From positions 62,001 to 126,000 of the forward strand of contig JAIXWL010000001.1 in the NCBI GenBank assembly GCA_027491315.1: a stretch of DNA of 64,000 bases. Direction: 5' to 3'. The notes below the pieces were generated by a model. The model did not search any database. It worked only from the letters and a program-made list of their open reading frames with translations, and was not told where the DNA came from. Position 1 is the stretch's first letter. Each line of letters starts with the position of its first letter. Shown in pieces: positions 17,917 to 26,694 of this stretch. The position numbers and the translations under genes were made by a program. This stretch comes from Cytophagaceae bacterium. GTDB taxonomy: Bacteria; Bacteroidota; Bacteroidia; Cytophagales; Spirosomataceae.

Positions 17917-18426
17917 TTATTTATTCAGATTGAAAAGCTCAAGAATACCAAAAACCAGGATTCCCAATAGACAGCTAGAAAGTCCTCTTAGTAAGCTAAT
18001 TCCAACTAAATTAAAATCACTAGCTTCTAAAAGGAATAACACACCATGGTGACTGAATAGCATCAGAAATAAATAAGAAAAAAACCACAAAGGTCTCATC
18101 TCTTGTAAACTTACATGGGAACGCTCATCATAACCATTGGCAGGGGTCAATAAGCGAAAAATGGGAGATCGCAAGGATGCCATGAGTACCGTGGCAAAAG
18201 CATGCATGCCATGTGTATTATAAAAGACGTCTACAATCCAACCTAAAACAAAGGCTCCCAACATTAAATAGGCAACAGGAGTATCAATGGGAGCTTTAAG
18301 TAATGGCCAGACATATAAAAAACAAAAGGCGAAATAAGCGATGGTCAAATCCCTTAAAAAAAGAACTTGAATAAGTAGGGTAAAAACAACCGTCAAAATC
18401 CAACGAAAGGTGCTGCTATTTCCCAT
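17917..18426 (-). CDS. mreD: Rod shape-determining protein MreD
   Basis: 169 residues with about five membrane helices; weak motifs, as is normal for MreD. Identification rests mainly on position, 1 base after mreC, and on the membrane pattern with the VLGWIVDVFYNTHGMHAFATV segment, which resembles the 'GLxxDxxxxxxLGxxAF' core of the family. It bridges MreC to the elongation machinery in the inner membrane. The last gene of a three-gene mreB-mreC-mreD operon on the minus strand. Confidence 0.85.
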   Translation of the reverse strand: MGNSSTFRWILTVVFTLLIQVLFLRDLTIAYFAFCFLYVWPLLKAPIDTPVAYLMLGAFVLGWIVDVFYNTHGMHAFATVLMASLRSPIFRLLTPANGYDERSHVSLQEMRPLWFFSYLFLMLFSHHGVLFLLEASDFNLVGISLLRGLSSCLLGILVFGILELFNLNK

Positions 18427-18427
18427 C

Positions 18428-19267
18428 TTATTCTGGCTTAGGTTTAGATTGTTCCAATTTGGCTTGTTGCCATGCCAAGCGATTTTTAATCACATAAACA
18501 TATTGCAACGTAGAAAAATGGGTTAATAACATGATCTTAATATCATGAAAATTACCATCCTTCTTTAAACCTAACTTAGCAACAATTCCGATGGGAACAT
18601 TGGGCGGAAAGACAGCATTGTAATCGGAGGTAACGACAGTATCCCCTTTGACTACTTTTTTATATTTAGATACATCCATCATTTCTGCTACTTCTGGTTG
18701 CCAGCCTGCCCATTTAACATAGCCTAACTCACCACTTGACTTCAATTTAGCGGAAACCGTATTATTAGTGTGCAAAATGGAAATCACCATGGAAAGATTT
18801 TCAGTACATGAAAGTATCTTTCCCACTACCCCAGTGGAAGAAATAACGGCCATGCCTGGGTGAAGCCCATCTTTGGTACCTTTATCAATCGTTAAATAAT
18901 TTTGAGATTGTTGGGTGGTCAAATCAATCACCTTACATGCAAGCGGTTGATATTGATTCAAAACCGCCTCATTAATATAATAGGGTAGTTTTAAATCAGG
19001 CGCCTTTTGTGCTTTCAAGCGAAAAACTTCTTGGCGCAATTGCGCATTTTCGGATGCTAACTCACGGTTGATATCCCTGAGCTTATAATAATTTTGAACT
19101 TCTTGTTTTTGAGCCAATAAAGAAGCAACCCACTGGTTAGTCGTATTAAAATACAATGTCCTTTGGTAATCATTGTATTTAAACACCGACCATAAACTGA
19201 TCAATTCCAATACGAAAAACAAGAGGAAGTTCCTTTGTCGTAAGAGGAATTGAAACAATTGATTCAT
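18428..19267 (-). CDS. mreC: Rod shape-determining protein MreC
   Basis: 279 residues. One N-terminal membrane helix (NFLLFFVLELISLWSVF, residues 13-29), a coiled-coil region (residues 60-90, ELASENAQLRQEVFRLKAQ), then the beta-rich MreC core with the typical NYLTIDKGTKDGLHPGMAV and GVVGKI motifs. It is the periplasmic organiser of the cell-wall elongation complex. 18 bases separate it from mreB, 1 base from mreD. Confidence 0.95.
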   Translation of the reverse strand: MNQLFQFLLRQRNFLLFFVLELISLWSVFKYNDYQRTLYFNTTNQWVASLLAQKQEVQNYYKLRDINRELASENAQLRQEVFRLKAQKAPDLKLPYYINEAVLNQYQPLACKVIDLTTQQSQNYLTIDKGTKDGLHPGMAVISSTGVVGKILSCTENLSMVISILHTNNTVSAKLKSSGELGYVKWAGWQPEVAEMMDVSKYKKVVKGDTVVTSDYNAVFPPNVPIGIVAKLGLKKDGNFHDIKIMLLTHFSTLQYVYVIKNRLAWQQAKLEQSKPKPE

Positions 19268-19285
19268 ATCTGAAATGTTGGGTTA

Positions 19286-20311
19286 CTAGGTGATTAAAAC
19301 AGGCTTATATTTCTCTAAATTTTTCAATATTTCTCCCGTACCACGAACAACCGCTTTCAAAGGATCATCGGCAACATGAACCTTCAATTGAGTTTTCTTT
19401 TCAATTCGTTTATCTAATCCGTGCAACATAGCACCACCACCTGCTAGGTGAATACCGTTATGGAAAATATCACCCGATAACTCGGCAGGAGCCCGCTGAA
19501 GTGTTTCCATAATCGCTACTTCGATCTTCGTGATGGAAGAATCTAAGGCATAAGCAATTTCAGAATAGTTAATGAGGATTTCCTTAGGAATACCTGTCAT
19601 TTGATCACGTCCACGTATCTCAAAATCAGCTGGAGGATTTTCAAGCTCAGGTAAAGCTGCTCCAACCTGAATTTTAATTTGCTCGGCAGAGCGTTCACCA
19701 ATGATTAACTTATGTTCTCTTAATAAATAATCCTTGATATCTCGGGTGAATTCATCTCCCGCTACACGAATGGAGTTCTCTACAACTATCCCGCTTAATG
19801 AAATAATTGCCACTTCCGTGGTTCCTCCTCCAATATCTACCACCAAAGATCCGTTAGGTTGTTCGATATCTATTCCAATTCCAATCGCCGCAGCTATCGG
19901 CTCATGAACCATGTATACTTCACGCGCACCAGCATGTTCTGCTGAATCCTTTACCGCTCTTTTTTCCACCTCTGTGATGCCAGAAGGAATACAAATAACC
20001 ATGCGCAGGGCAGGAGAGAAAAATGAATTTCCCTTATCCATCATTTTAATCAAACCACGCATCATTAATTCCGCTGCAGTAAAGTCTGCAATTACTCCAT
20101 CTTTCAATGGACGAATCGTTTTAATATTATCATTGGTTTTTTCATGCATCATCATGGCTTGTCGACCAACAGCCAAAACCTTGTTGGTTGTTCGATCCAA
20201 TGCAATAATGGATGGCTCATCTACCACCACTTGATTTTTGTGAATAATCAGAGTATTTGCCGTACCTAAGTCGATGGCAATATCCTTGGTCAGAAAATTA
20301 AAAATTCCCAT
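19286..20311 (-). CDS. mreB: Rod shape-determining actin homologue MreB
   Basis: 341 residues. Actin-fold nucleotide motifs: phosphate 1 DIAIDLGTANTLI near residue 10, phosphate 2 GSLVVDIGGGTTEVAIISL near 155, and the adenosine loop HLAGGGAMLHGLDKRI near 290. MreB filaments position cell-wall synthesis along the cylinder of a rod-shaped cell. First gene of mreBCD, with a -7 box about 53 bases upstream. Confidence 0.97.
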   Translation of the reverse strand: MGIFNFLTKDIAIDLGTANTLIIHKNQVVVDEPSIIALDRTTNKVLAVGRQAMMMHEKTNDNIKTIRPLKDGVIADFTAAELMMRGLIKMMDKGNSFFSPALRMVICIPSGITEVEKRAVKDSAEHAGAREVYMVHEPIAAAIGIGIDIEQPNGSLVVDIGGGTTEVAIISLSGIVVENSIRVAGDEFTRDIKDYLLREHKLIIGERSAEQIKIQVGAALPELENPPADFEIRGRDQMTGIPKEILINYSEIAYALDSSITKIEVAIMETLQRAPAELSGDIFHNGIHLAGGGAMLHGLDKRIEKKTQLKVHVADDPLKAVVRGTGEILKNLEKYKPVLIT

Positions 20312-20626
20312 AATTGATTGCTAAAATATACCCCAGTCGCGTGGCTGAACTAAAGCTAAAAAACAAATTTACCAATAAAAAACGAGCTAATTATTTAAAT
20401 TAAATCAAAAAATGGAATATCCTCGAAATAATTATAAAAGTCAATCTAAACAACGCTTTAAATACTTTCCTCCCTATATACTGCCAATTATAGGTTTATT
20501 ACAATAATTTATTTGTCATTTTAAGGAAAAAATTGGATTAAATAATTTGGAATTATTATCTGTTTTATTAGTTTTGTCCAAGTTTAATCCTACAAATGTT
20601 CTGAATGTTTGTAAACGAGCAAAAAA
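20312..20626. other. Intergenic region between mreB and the AraC regulator
   Basis: This 315-base stretch is the only gap over 300 bases in the window. It holds the mreB -7 box; the rest is A+T-rich with no convincing open frame, hairpin terminator or RNA gene. The frame from 20547 is not supported as a protein. A promoter for the AraC gene must lie here but no exact TAnnTTTG box was found on the plus strand. Confidence 0.6.
20364..20371 (-). promoter_or_regulatory. -7 promoter box of the mreBCD operon
   Basis: The minus strand reads TAAATTTG, an exact TAnnTTTG match, 52 bases before the mreB ATG. No TTG at -33 spacing. Confidence 0.45.
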
Positions 20627-21553
20627 ATGGAAGATTATAACAAAATTATCGAATCCCTTGGTGTTAAATTCATTAAGGCGAGAAACATTAGAATATTACA
20701 ACCAATCCGCATCAAAAATTATTATGATGTAGAAAACTCGCTCTTGATTTTGTACAAAGGTGAGGTTTCTTTTGGTGAGGAAGATACTCCAGTAGAAGAG
20801 GGCGATATGCTCTTTATCCCCGGAGGAAAAATGGTTAGTGTAACCTACGGTAATTCAGAAAAACCGAAAGCTGTCAACAATGAAGAATTCATGACGCACC
20901 GTGAATTGTATTTTGATCAAAACATGGATCCAAATACTATCGGCAAGGCAGACAATTCTTTTGGAATGGTAGCGTTTGAAGCGAAAGTTTTTGACTCGGT
21001 TAACTTCTTTACTTCGCTGGATATCCCTCCATTTTTGATTAAAAAAGACGACAACCTGGCTCAATCCATTAAGGAAATCTTATTGGAAGATATGTCAGAC
21101 GAAATTGGAAAAGGACGTATCATCAAAATCAAAACGGAAGAAATCGTAATTGAAGTAATTCGTTACATCATTCGTAATCGCCTTTTTGTTGAGCAATTGG
21201 CCACCAATAGTACCTATTTCAAAGACCCTCGTTTGATTGACATATTCGCCTACATCAAAGATAATTTAGGTGGCGATTTATCTAACAAGGTTTTAGCCAA
21301 TGTAGCCAATGTCTCTGAAGATTATGTAGGTCAATACTTCAAAATGCTGACAGGTATTAATCCTCAAGATTACATTGAATACCAACGCATGGAGGCTGCC
21401 GTGGGGCTCTTAAGAACAACAAAGAAGTCCATACGTGCCATTGGTTCTGAGGTAGGCTACAAGGACACCGCTTATTTCTGCCGCCGTTTCAAAATGATGT
21501 TTGGTATACCAGCAGGAAAAATGAGAAGAAGAGAATCATTGATGAATATCTAA
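20627..21553 (+). CDS. AraC-family transcriptional regulator with N-terminal cupin-like domain
   Basis: 308 residues. The N-terminal 100 residues look like a cupin sensor (LLILYKGEVSFGEED, EEGDMLFIPGGKMVSVTYG). The C-terminal 100 residues form the double helix-turn-helix: LSNKVLANVANVSEDYVGQYF (first) and SIRAIGSEVGYKDTAYFCRRFK (second, with the conserved GF/Y...YFxRxFK pattern), ending FGIPAGKMRR. It stands alone between mreB and a convergent gene, so its targets are not indicated. A strong terminator follows. Confidence 0.9.
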   Translation: MEDYNKIIESLGVKFIKARNIRILQPIRIKNYYDVENSLLILYKGEVSFGEEDTPVEEGDMLFIPGGKMVSVTYGNSEKPKAVNNEEFMTHRELYFDQNMDPNTIGKADNSFGMVAFEAKVFDSVNFFTSLDIPPFLIKKDDNLAQSIKEILLEDMSDEIGKGRIIKIKTEEIVIEVIRYIIRNRLFVEQLATNSTYFKDPRLIDIFAYIKDNLGGDLSNKVLANVANVSEDYVGQYFKMLTGINPQDYIEYQRMEAAVGLLRTTKKSIRAIGSEVGYKDTAYFCRRFKMMFGIPAGKMRRRESLMNI

Positions 21554-21587
21554 AACCCTGATTTTAGATTTTTCTATATTCAAATGC

Positions 21588-21617
21588 AAAAGGCCCATTT
21601 TCATGGGCCTTTTGTTT
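21588..21617. terminator. Bidirectional hairpin terminator
   Basis: AAAAGGCCCAT (21588-21598) pairs perfectly with ATGGGCCTTTT (21603-21613) across a TTTC loop, followed by GTTTG. The A run before it gives T residues on the minus strand. It separates the convergent AraC and pseudouridine synthase genes. Confidence 0.88.
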
Positions 21618-21621
21618 GTTA

Positions 21622-23190
21622 CTACATCAAGTATTTCAACTTAACCAATTCTCTTTCGGAAAGATACCTCCAATTTCCTCGAGGTAAATCTTTCTTATTT
21701 AAACCTGCAAAGGTCGTTCTGTCCAACTTAGTTACTTCATAACCTACATGTTCAAAAATACGACGAACAATGCGATTTTTACCAGAGTGGATTTTTACTC
21801 CCACCACGTAGCCGTCTGGGGTAACCTTAGCAATATCATCTACTTTGATTTCTCCGTCTTCTAAAGTCAAGCCAGCCTTGATTTTTTCTAAATCTTCATC
21901 CGTTAATGGTTTGTCCAATTCGGCTTGATAGATTTTTTCAATTTCATTGGATGGATGAGTTAATTTATCGGCTAATTCACCATCATTGGTTAATAGAATC
22001 AATCCCGTCGTATTTCTATCTAATCGCCCTACAGGGTAAATGCGAGCATCTCCTGCATTTTTGACAAGTTCCATCACTGTTTTACGATCATTAGGATCTT
22101 CCGTCGTGGTAATGAAATCTTTAGGCTTATTTAGCAACACATACACGGGTTTTTCCCTATTCAGTTTTCGGTTACCATATTTTACGATATCCGTCGGCTG
22201 AACTTGATAACCCATTTCGGTAATTACCTTGTTGTTTACTTTAATTTCACCTGCCTCAATCAATTTATCTGCATCTCTGCGAGAACAAATACCAGCATTG
22301 GCTATGAATCGATTTAATCGAATCGAATCATTTTTACGCTCTTCTTGAATGAATTTCTTTTGTACGCGGGCAGGAGCTTTTTCTCTAAATCGATCTAATT
22401 TATATTGAGGCGTAAAGGCGGGTTTTTCCTCATAGCGATTTCTACTTTTGAAAGTATCTCGTTTAGAAAATTTCGCATTTCTACCCTCTGAAAAATCTCT
22501 ATCTGCTGGAGCATCATCACGTCTTGCACTTGGGCGAGTACGGTCACTGCTATTAGCTCTTGGCTTTACTTCCTCATTTCCTGATTCAGTGTTTGATTCT
22601 GATCTAAAATCCTCTTTGGGTACAAATGGCTTGTCCTCTGAAAATTCACGCTGGGCATCATAAGGTCTACGATCTGCATCCCCTCTTGGTCCTGAATAAG
22701 GTCTTCTTTCTCCATCACCAAATGGGCGACGTGAGTCTCCTGAATCTCTTCTTGGGCCTGAGAATGAACGACGCTCGCCTCCATCCCGATTTCCTTCATA
22801 AGGTTTACGGTCTGAATTTCCTCTTGGTCCTGAATAAGGTCTTCTTTCTCCATCACCTGATGGGCGACGTGAATCTCCTGAATCTCTTCTTGGGCCTGAG
22901 AATGAACGACGCTCGCCTCCATCCCGATTTCCTTCATAAGGTTTGCGGTCTGAATCTCCTCTTGGTCCTGAATAAGGTCTTCTTTCTCCGTCTCCTGATG
23001 GGCGACGTGAATCTCCTGAATCTCTTCTTGGGCTATCTGAACGCGGTCCTGAATAGGTGCGTCCTTCTGAATTGGCACGAGGACCTGAATAAGGTGCTCT
23101 TTCTCCGCCTCTACTTGATCGGCGGTCGTCCGAAGACTTGGGGGTTGAATCTGAACGACGGCCGTCGTTCTTATCAATTCTTTTTCTCAT
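21622..23190 (-). CDS. RluB/RsuA-family rRNA pseudouridine synthase with long repetitive basic N-terminus
   Basis: 522 residues. The C-terminal half is a normal RluB/E/F-type enzyme: an S4 RNA-binding domain (IRLNRFIANAGICSRRDADKLI region, about residues 290-340) and the catalytic domain with YPVGRLDRNTTGLILLTNDG, whose Asp near residue 390 is the catalytic residue. It isomerises a uridine in ribosomal RNA. The first 280 residues are low-complexity, rich in Arg, Gly, Ser, Asp and Pro, including near-perfect 46-residue repeats (residues about 52-175). Such extensions are common in Bacteroidota homologues and probably bind RNA non-specifically. Long open frames in other phases over the repeats are by-products. 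Confidence 0.93.
   Translation of the reverse strand: MRKRIDKNDGRRSDSTPKSSDDRRSSRGGERAPYSGPRANSEGRTYSGPRSDSPRRDSGDSRRPSGDGERRPYSGPRGDSDRKPYEGNRDGGERRSFSGPRRDSGDSRRPSGDGERRPYSGPRGNSDRKPYEGNRDGGERRSFSGPRRDSGDSRRPFGDGERRPYSGPRGDADRRPYDAQREFSEDKPFVPKEDFRSESNTESGNEEVKPRANSSDRTRPSARRDDAPADRDFSEGRNAKFSKRDTFKSRNRYEEKPAFTPQYKLDRFREKAPARVQKKFIQEERKNDSIRLNRFIANAGICSRRDADKLIEAGEIKVNNKVITEMGYQVQPTDIVKYGNRKLNREKPVYVLLNKPKDFITTTEDPNDRKTVMELVKNAGDARIYPVGRLDRNTTGLILLTNDGELADKLTHPSNEIEKIYQAELDKPLTDEDLEKIKAGLTLEDGEIKVDDIAKVTPDGYVVGVKIHSGKNRIVRRIFEHVGYEVTKLDRTTFAGLNKKDLPRGNWRYLSERELVKLKYLM
22664..23034. repeat. 138-bp tandem repeat inside the pseudouridine synthase gene
   Basis: Two full units (22741-22878 and 22879-23016) differ at only 4 of 138 positions by eye, with partial, more diverged units on each side (from about 22664, and 23017-23034). 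138 is a multiple of 3, so copy changes would keep frame and add or remove 46 residues of the RRDSGDSRRPSGDGERRPYS-type sequence. Confidence 0.92.
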
Positions 23191-23269
23191 AATACTAAAT
23201 TTGCAACATCACTGCTGTAAGAAGCAAGACGCTTTTGTCTTGTAATTATTTCGATTTTCGAAATTTATA

Positions 23270-23277
23270 CAAAGGTA
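23270..23277 (-). promoter_or_regulatory. -7 promoter box for the pseudouridine synthase gene
   Basis: The minus strand reads TACCTTTG, an exact TAnnTTTG match, 79 bases before the ATG. The leader would contain a small hairpin, CAAGAC/GTCTTG (23225-23242), of unknown meaning. Confidence 0.5.
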
Positions 23278-23302
23278 CGTGAAATAAATGAGCTTAGCTT
23301 GT

Positions 23303-23310
23303 TACATTTG
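23303..23310 (+). promoter_or_regulatory. -7 promoter box for the PorE-like gene
   Basis: TACATTTG, an exact TAnnTTTG match, 17 bases before the ATG at 23328, which would give a very short leader. It is divergent from the box at 23270-23277. Confidence 0.5.
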
Positions 23311-23327
23311 AATTTCTTTTACACTCC

Positions 23328-25352
23328 ATGAAATACGCCAAACCGAAGTCAACATTGAGCTTGATAGTAAATTCCTTCATAGGAATTAGTTTTGCGCTAT
23401 GCCTATTGGCATGCCAAGGAGATGAATTTAAGCTAAAAAAAGCCTTAAATTCATTTGATAAAGGGGAATATGAACTAGTCATTCAAGAATTAAAACCTTT
23501 GGCAGAGAAGGGCTATCAATTAGACCAAACCTCTTATTTTATTGCGGAATCCTATCGACTTTCCAACCGAATTTCTTCGGCCTTGCCTTATTATCAAACG
23601 GCCTTAGCCAAGGGGAATACGGATAATACCATCCGTTTCAACTTAGCTTTTGCGGCAAAAGCCACGGGAAATTATGCCTTAGCCCAGAGTACCTTACAGG
23701 ATTTTCTTCAAAACAAACCAAGTAAGTCTTTAAAGCTTAAAGCAGAAATTGAATTAGAAAATCTGCCTCAGGTAAGTGCATTACAGCAAAAAGCCAGTCC
23801 TGTTGGTGTTCAAGCTGTGCAAGGGAATAGCCCTATGGCAGAGTTTTCTGCACGAAAACTAGGAGATGAATTAATCATTACCAGCTCCCGAAAACAAAGC
23901 ATTTATAAAAATAATGGCCTACCCTATTTGGGATTATACAAAGCATCCTTAAAAAGCCCAGTGGAAATAGGCCCATTGAACTTATTTAGTTCAATGATCG
24001 ACAAAGAGAATGCCAATGAGGGTACTCCAGCCTTTTCAAAAGATGGCAATACCGTGGTTTTCGCCCGGGGTAATACAGGGAAAAACAAAGATTTATCTCC
24101 GGATGTCGACTTATACATTAGCAGAAGAAACGGAAATGATTGGTCGGTCCCGGAAAGACTCGCCATTTCAGATTCGATTGCTTGGGATGGAAGTCCTGCC
24201 TTTTCATCGGATGGTAAAACCTTATACTTTAGCTCAAATAGAAGAGGAGGCAAAGGTGGATTAGATATTTACCGATCTCCTATGGATAATTCAGGTAGAT
24301 TCGGCCGGCCAATCAACTTAGGCTCGGCCATTAACACGCCAGGCGATGAGATATTCCCTTTTGTAAGTGAAGATGGAAAATTATATTTCTCTTCAGATGG
24401 ACATCCTAGCCTAGGAGGACTAGATTTGTTTGTAGCGTCTCGGAATGAAAATGATATTGTCATTGAACACTTGGGGGTTCCCATGAACTCCATTTCGGAT
24501 GATTTTGGCATTAGCTTAGTAGATTCTGTTTCAGGATATTTCAGTTCAAACCGAGCTGGAGGAAAAGGAGACGATGATCTTTATTATTTTAAATCCCCTT
24601 CGCTCAACCCAGATAGATGGTGGACCAATGAAGCTCCGCCGGTATTGGCTGCCACTGAAAATAAGATTGTTCACTACTTTTTACAAACCGAAATTATTGA
24701 CCCTTCGGGCAAGCCCATTGATTCAGTGAAGGTAAGCTTACGTAGAAATGGCCAAACGATTGATCCAGATTACAGTAACAAAAAAGGCCGCTTGGAAATC
24801 TTAGATTTGGAAGAAAATGACCAGATTGATTTTGTTTGTGAAAAAGAAGATTATTTGATCAAGCGATCTAGCTTCTCTATGGAAGGAAGGGAAATACCTC
24901 CTAGGCTGCTAAAAAAGGAAATTACAGATACCACCTTTGTTTGGCAGATAGTTATGGACAAAGCCGAAGTAGGAAAAGAGATTACTCAATTATATCAAAT
25001 CAACCCGATTTACTATAACCTAGATCGTGCAGAAATCAGGAATGATGCCTCTGAAGAATTAGAAAAAATTGTCCAATTCCTACGAGATAACACGCAGGTT
25101 TCCATTGAATTAGGGTCGCATACAGACTCTAGAGGAAGTGTTCCCTATAACCAAAAATTATCTCAAAGAAGAGCTGAATCCGCAGTTCGTTACATCGTTC
25201 AACGAGGCATAGAGCAAAACCGAATCAAGGCCAAGGGCTATGGAGAAAGTCAATTGGTTAATGAGTGTGCCGATGGGGTTGAATGTAGTGAAGAGATGCA
25301 CCAGCAAAACAGAAGAACAGAATTTAAAATTACCGAAATCAAAGCGGAATAA
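23328..25352 (+). CDS. PorE-like lipoprotein: TPR, beta-propeller, CRD and OmpA domains
   Basis: 674 residues. Signal peptide with a lipobox LLAC (Cys 29) marks an outer-membrane lipoprotein. Domains in order: TPR-like helices (about 35-140), PD40/WD40-type propeller repeats (about 180-420; repeated 'TPAFSKDGNTVVFAR', 'SPAFSSDGKTLYFSSNRRGG', 'IFPFVSEDGKLYFSSDG'), a carboxypeptidase-regulatory-like domain (about 445-540), and an OmpA-type peptidoglycan-binding domain (about 555-674; LGSHTDSRG, LSQRRAESAV). This order is that of PorE of the type IX secretion system, which is thought to tie the machine to peptidoglycan. Other OmpA/PD40 lipoproteins share the plan, so the T9SS role is inferred. 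pyrC follows after 1 base. Confidence 0.82.
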   Translation: MKYAKPKSTLSLIVNSFIGISFALCLLACQGDEFKLKKALNSFDKGEYELVIQELKPLAEKGYQLDQTSYFIAESYRLSNRISSALPYYQTALAKGNTDNTIRFNLAFAAKATGNYALAQSTLQDFLQNKPSKSLKLKAEIELENLPQVSALQQKASPVGVQAVQGNSPMAEFSARKLGDELIITSSRKQSIYKNNGLPYLGLYKASLKSPVEIGPLNLFSSMIDKENANEGTPAFSKDGNTVVFARGNTGKNKDLSPDVDLYISRRNGNDWSVPERLAISDSIAWDGSPAFSSDGKTLYFSSNRRGGKGGLDIYRSPMDNSGRFGRPINLGSAINTPGDEIFPFVSEDGKLYFSSDGHPSLGGLDLFVASRNENDIVIEHLGVPMNSISDDFGISLVDSVSGYFSSNRAGGKGDDDLYYFKSPSLNPDRWWTNEAPPVLAATENKIVHYFLQTEIIDPSGKPIDSVKVSLRRNGQTIDPDYSNKKGRLEILDLEENDQIDFVCEKEDYLIKRSSFSMEGREIPPRLLKKEITDTTFVWQIVMDKAEVGKEITQLYQINPIYYNLDRAEIRNDASEELEKIVQFLRDNTQVSIELGSHTDSRGSVPYNQKLSQRRAESAVRYIVQRGIEQNRIKAKGYGESQLVNECADGVECSEEMHQQNRRTEFKITEIKAE

Positions 25353-25353
25353 C

Positions 25354-26694
25354 ATGTCGAACTACCTATTAAAAAATGCCAAAATCGTCAACGAAGGACA
25401 GATTATAGAGGGGGAAATACGCATTTCCAATGGCCGAATTGACAAAATTGCTAGCTCCATAAGTCCTCAGGGAAATGAACAAATATTGGATTTAGCCGGC
25501 AAACATGTTTTTCCGGGTATGATTGATGATCAAGTGCATTTTAGGGAGCCTGGATTGACCCACAAGGCCCACATAGCTAGTGAAGCAAGAGCTGCGGTAG
25601 CAGGTGGAGTGACTAGTTACATGGAAATGCCCAATACAGTCCCTAATGCTTTAACACAAGAGATTTTAGCTGATAAATATGCCATAGCCCAACGTTCCTC
25701 TTTGGCGAATTATTCATTTTTTATGGGAGCAGGGAATGACAATTTAGAGGAAGTTTTAAAAACGAATAAACGAGATGTATGTGGGATAAAAATCTTCATG
25801 GGTTCGTCCACTGGCAATATGCTTGTAGACAATGTTCATACCTTGGAGCAATTATTTTGTAAGAGTGAGTTATTGATTGCGACACATTGTGAGGATGAAC
25901 CTACAGTGAGAGCTAGAACTCAGTTATTTAAGGAGAAGTATCCTGAGAAGGCACCCGCTTTCATCCATCCATTAATCAGAAATGAAGAAGCTTGTTACTT
26001 GTCATCTTCTGTGGCCATTGATTTAGCCAAAAAGTGCAATGCTCGCCTACATATATTACATATTACTACAGAAGAGGAATTAGCATTATTTGAAACAAAT
26101 AAACCTTCAAAAGATAAGCGTATCAGTTCAGAAGTATGTGTTCACCACCTTTGGTTTGATGCATCTGATTATGAAAGATTAGGAAATCAAATCAAATGTA
26201 ATCCAGCCATTAAAGATTCCCGACACAAAAATGCGCTAAGAAAAGCTTTGCAAACAGGAAGCTTAGATGTCATTGCCACGGACCATGCCCCTCACACTTG
26301 GGAAGAGAAACAACAAGGTTATTGGAAATCGCCAGCTGGTTTGCCCTTAGTACAGCATCCCTTATTGATGTTGTTTGACCTGGAAAAGGAAGGAGTGCTA
26401 TCTTTAACTCAAATTGCCGAAAAGACCGCTCATACGGTTGCTGAAATTTTCCAAATTCAGGATAGAGGATTTATTCGAGAAGGCTACTGGGCCGATTTAG
26501 CCATTGTTGATTTTAATACTCCTCAAAAAGTAGAAAAATCTACACTTCATTATCAATGTCAATGGTCTCCTATGGAGGGACATACCTTTGGAGCTAGTAT
26601 CGCACACACCTTTGTTTCGGGGCATTTGGCCTACTCTGAAGGAAGATTCAATGAAAGCCAATTAGGCAAGCGCCTACTTTTTCAAAGAGATTAA
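25354..26694 (+). CDS. pyrC: Dihydroorotase
   Basis: 446 residues from ATG 25354; the frame is open further upstream but there it overlaps the PorE-like gene. Cyclises carbamoyl aspartate to dihydroorotate in pyrimidine synthesis. Motifs: DDQVHFREPGLTHKA (metal site; the first His of the usual HxH reads Gln), MEMPNTVPN, GIKIFMGSSTGNML with the lysine expected to be carboxylated, ATHCEDE, HILHITT, and ATDHAPHTWEEK with the catalytic Asp. I recall the Gln variant as common in Bacteroidota dihydroorotases. Its last 4 bases overlap the convergent barrel gene. Confidence 0.92.
   Translation: MSNYLLKNAKIVNEGQIIEGEIRISNGRIDKIASSISPQGNEQILDLAGKHVFPGMIDDQVHFREPGLTHKAHIASEARAAVAGGVTSYMEMPNTVPNALTQEILADKYAIAQRSSLANYSFFMGAGNDNLEEVLKTNKRDVCGIKIFMGSSTGNMLVDNVHTLEQLFCKSELLIATHCEDEPTVRARTQLFKEKYPEKAPAFIHPLIRNEEACYLSSSVAIDLAKKCNARLHILHITTEEELALFETNKPSKDKRISSEVCVHHLWFDASDYERLGNQIKCNPAIKDSRHKNALRKALQTGSLDVIATDHAPHTWEEKQQGYWKSPAGLPLVQHPLLMLFDLEKEGVLSLTQIAEKTAHTVAEIFQIQDRGFIREGYWADLAIVDFNTPQKVEKSTLHYQCQWSPMEGHTFGASIAHTFVSGHLAYSEGRFNESQLGKRLLFQRD

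Noticed and set aside
22566-23192. Long open frames on both strands over the pseudouridine synthase N-terminus (22566-23177 minus, 22626-23192 plus).
   Set aside because: They are alternate readings of the 138-bp repeat inside a real gene; their sequence is repetitive and matches no fold.
25240-25353. Extension of the dihydroorotase frame upstream of ATG 25354.
   Set aside because: It overlaps the PorE-like gene's OmpA domain and precedes the conserved N-terminus.
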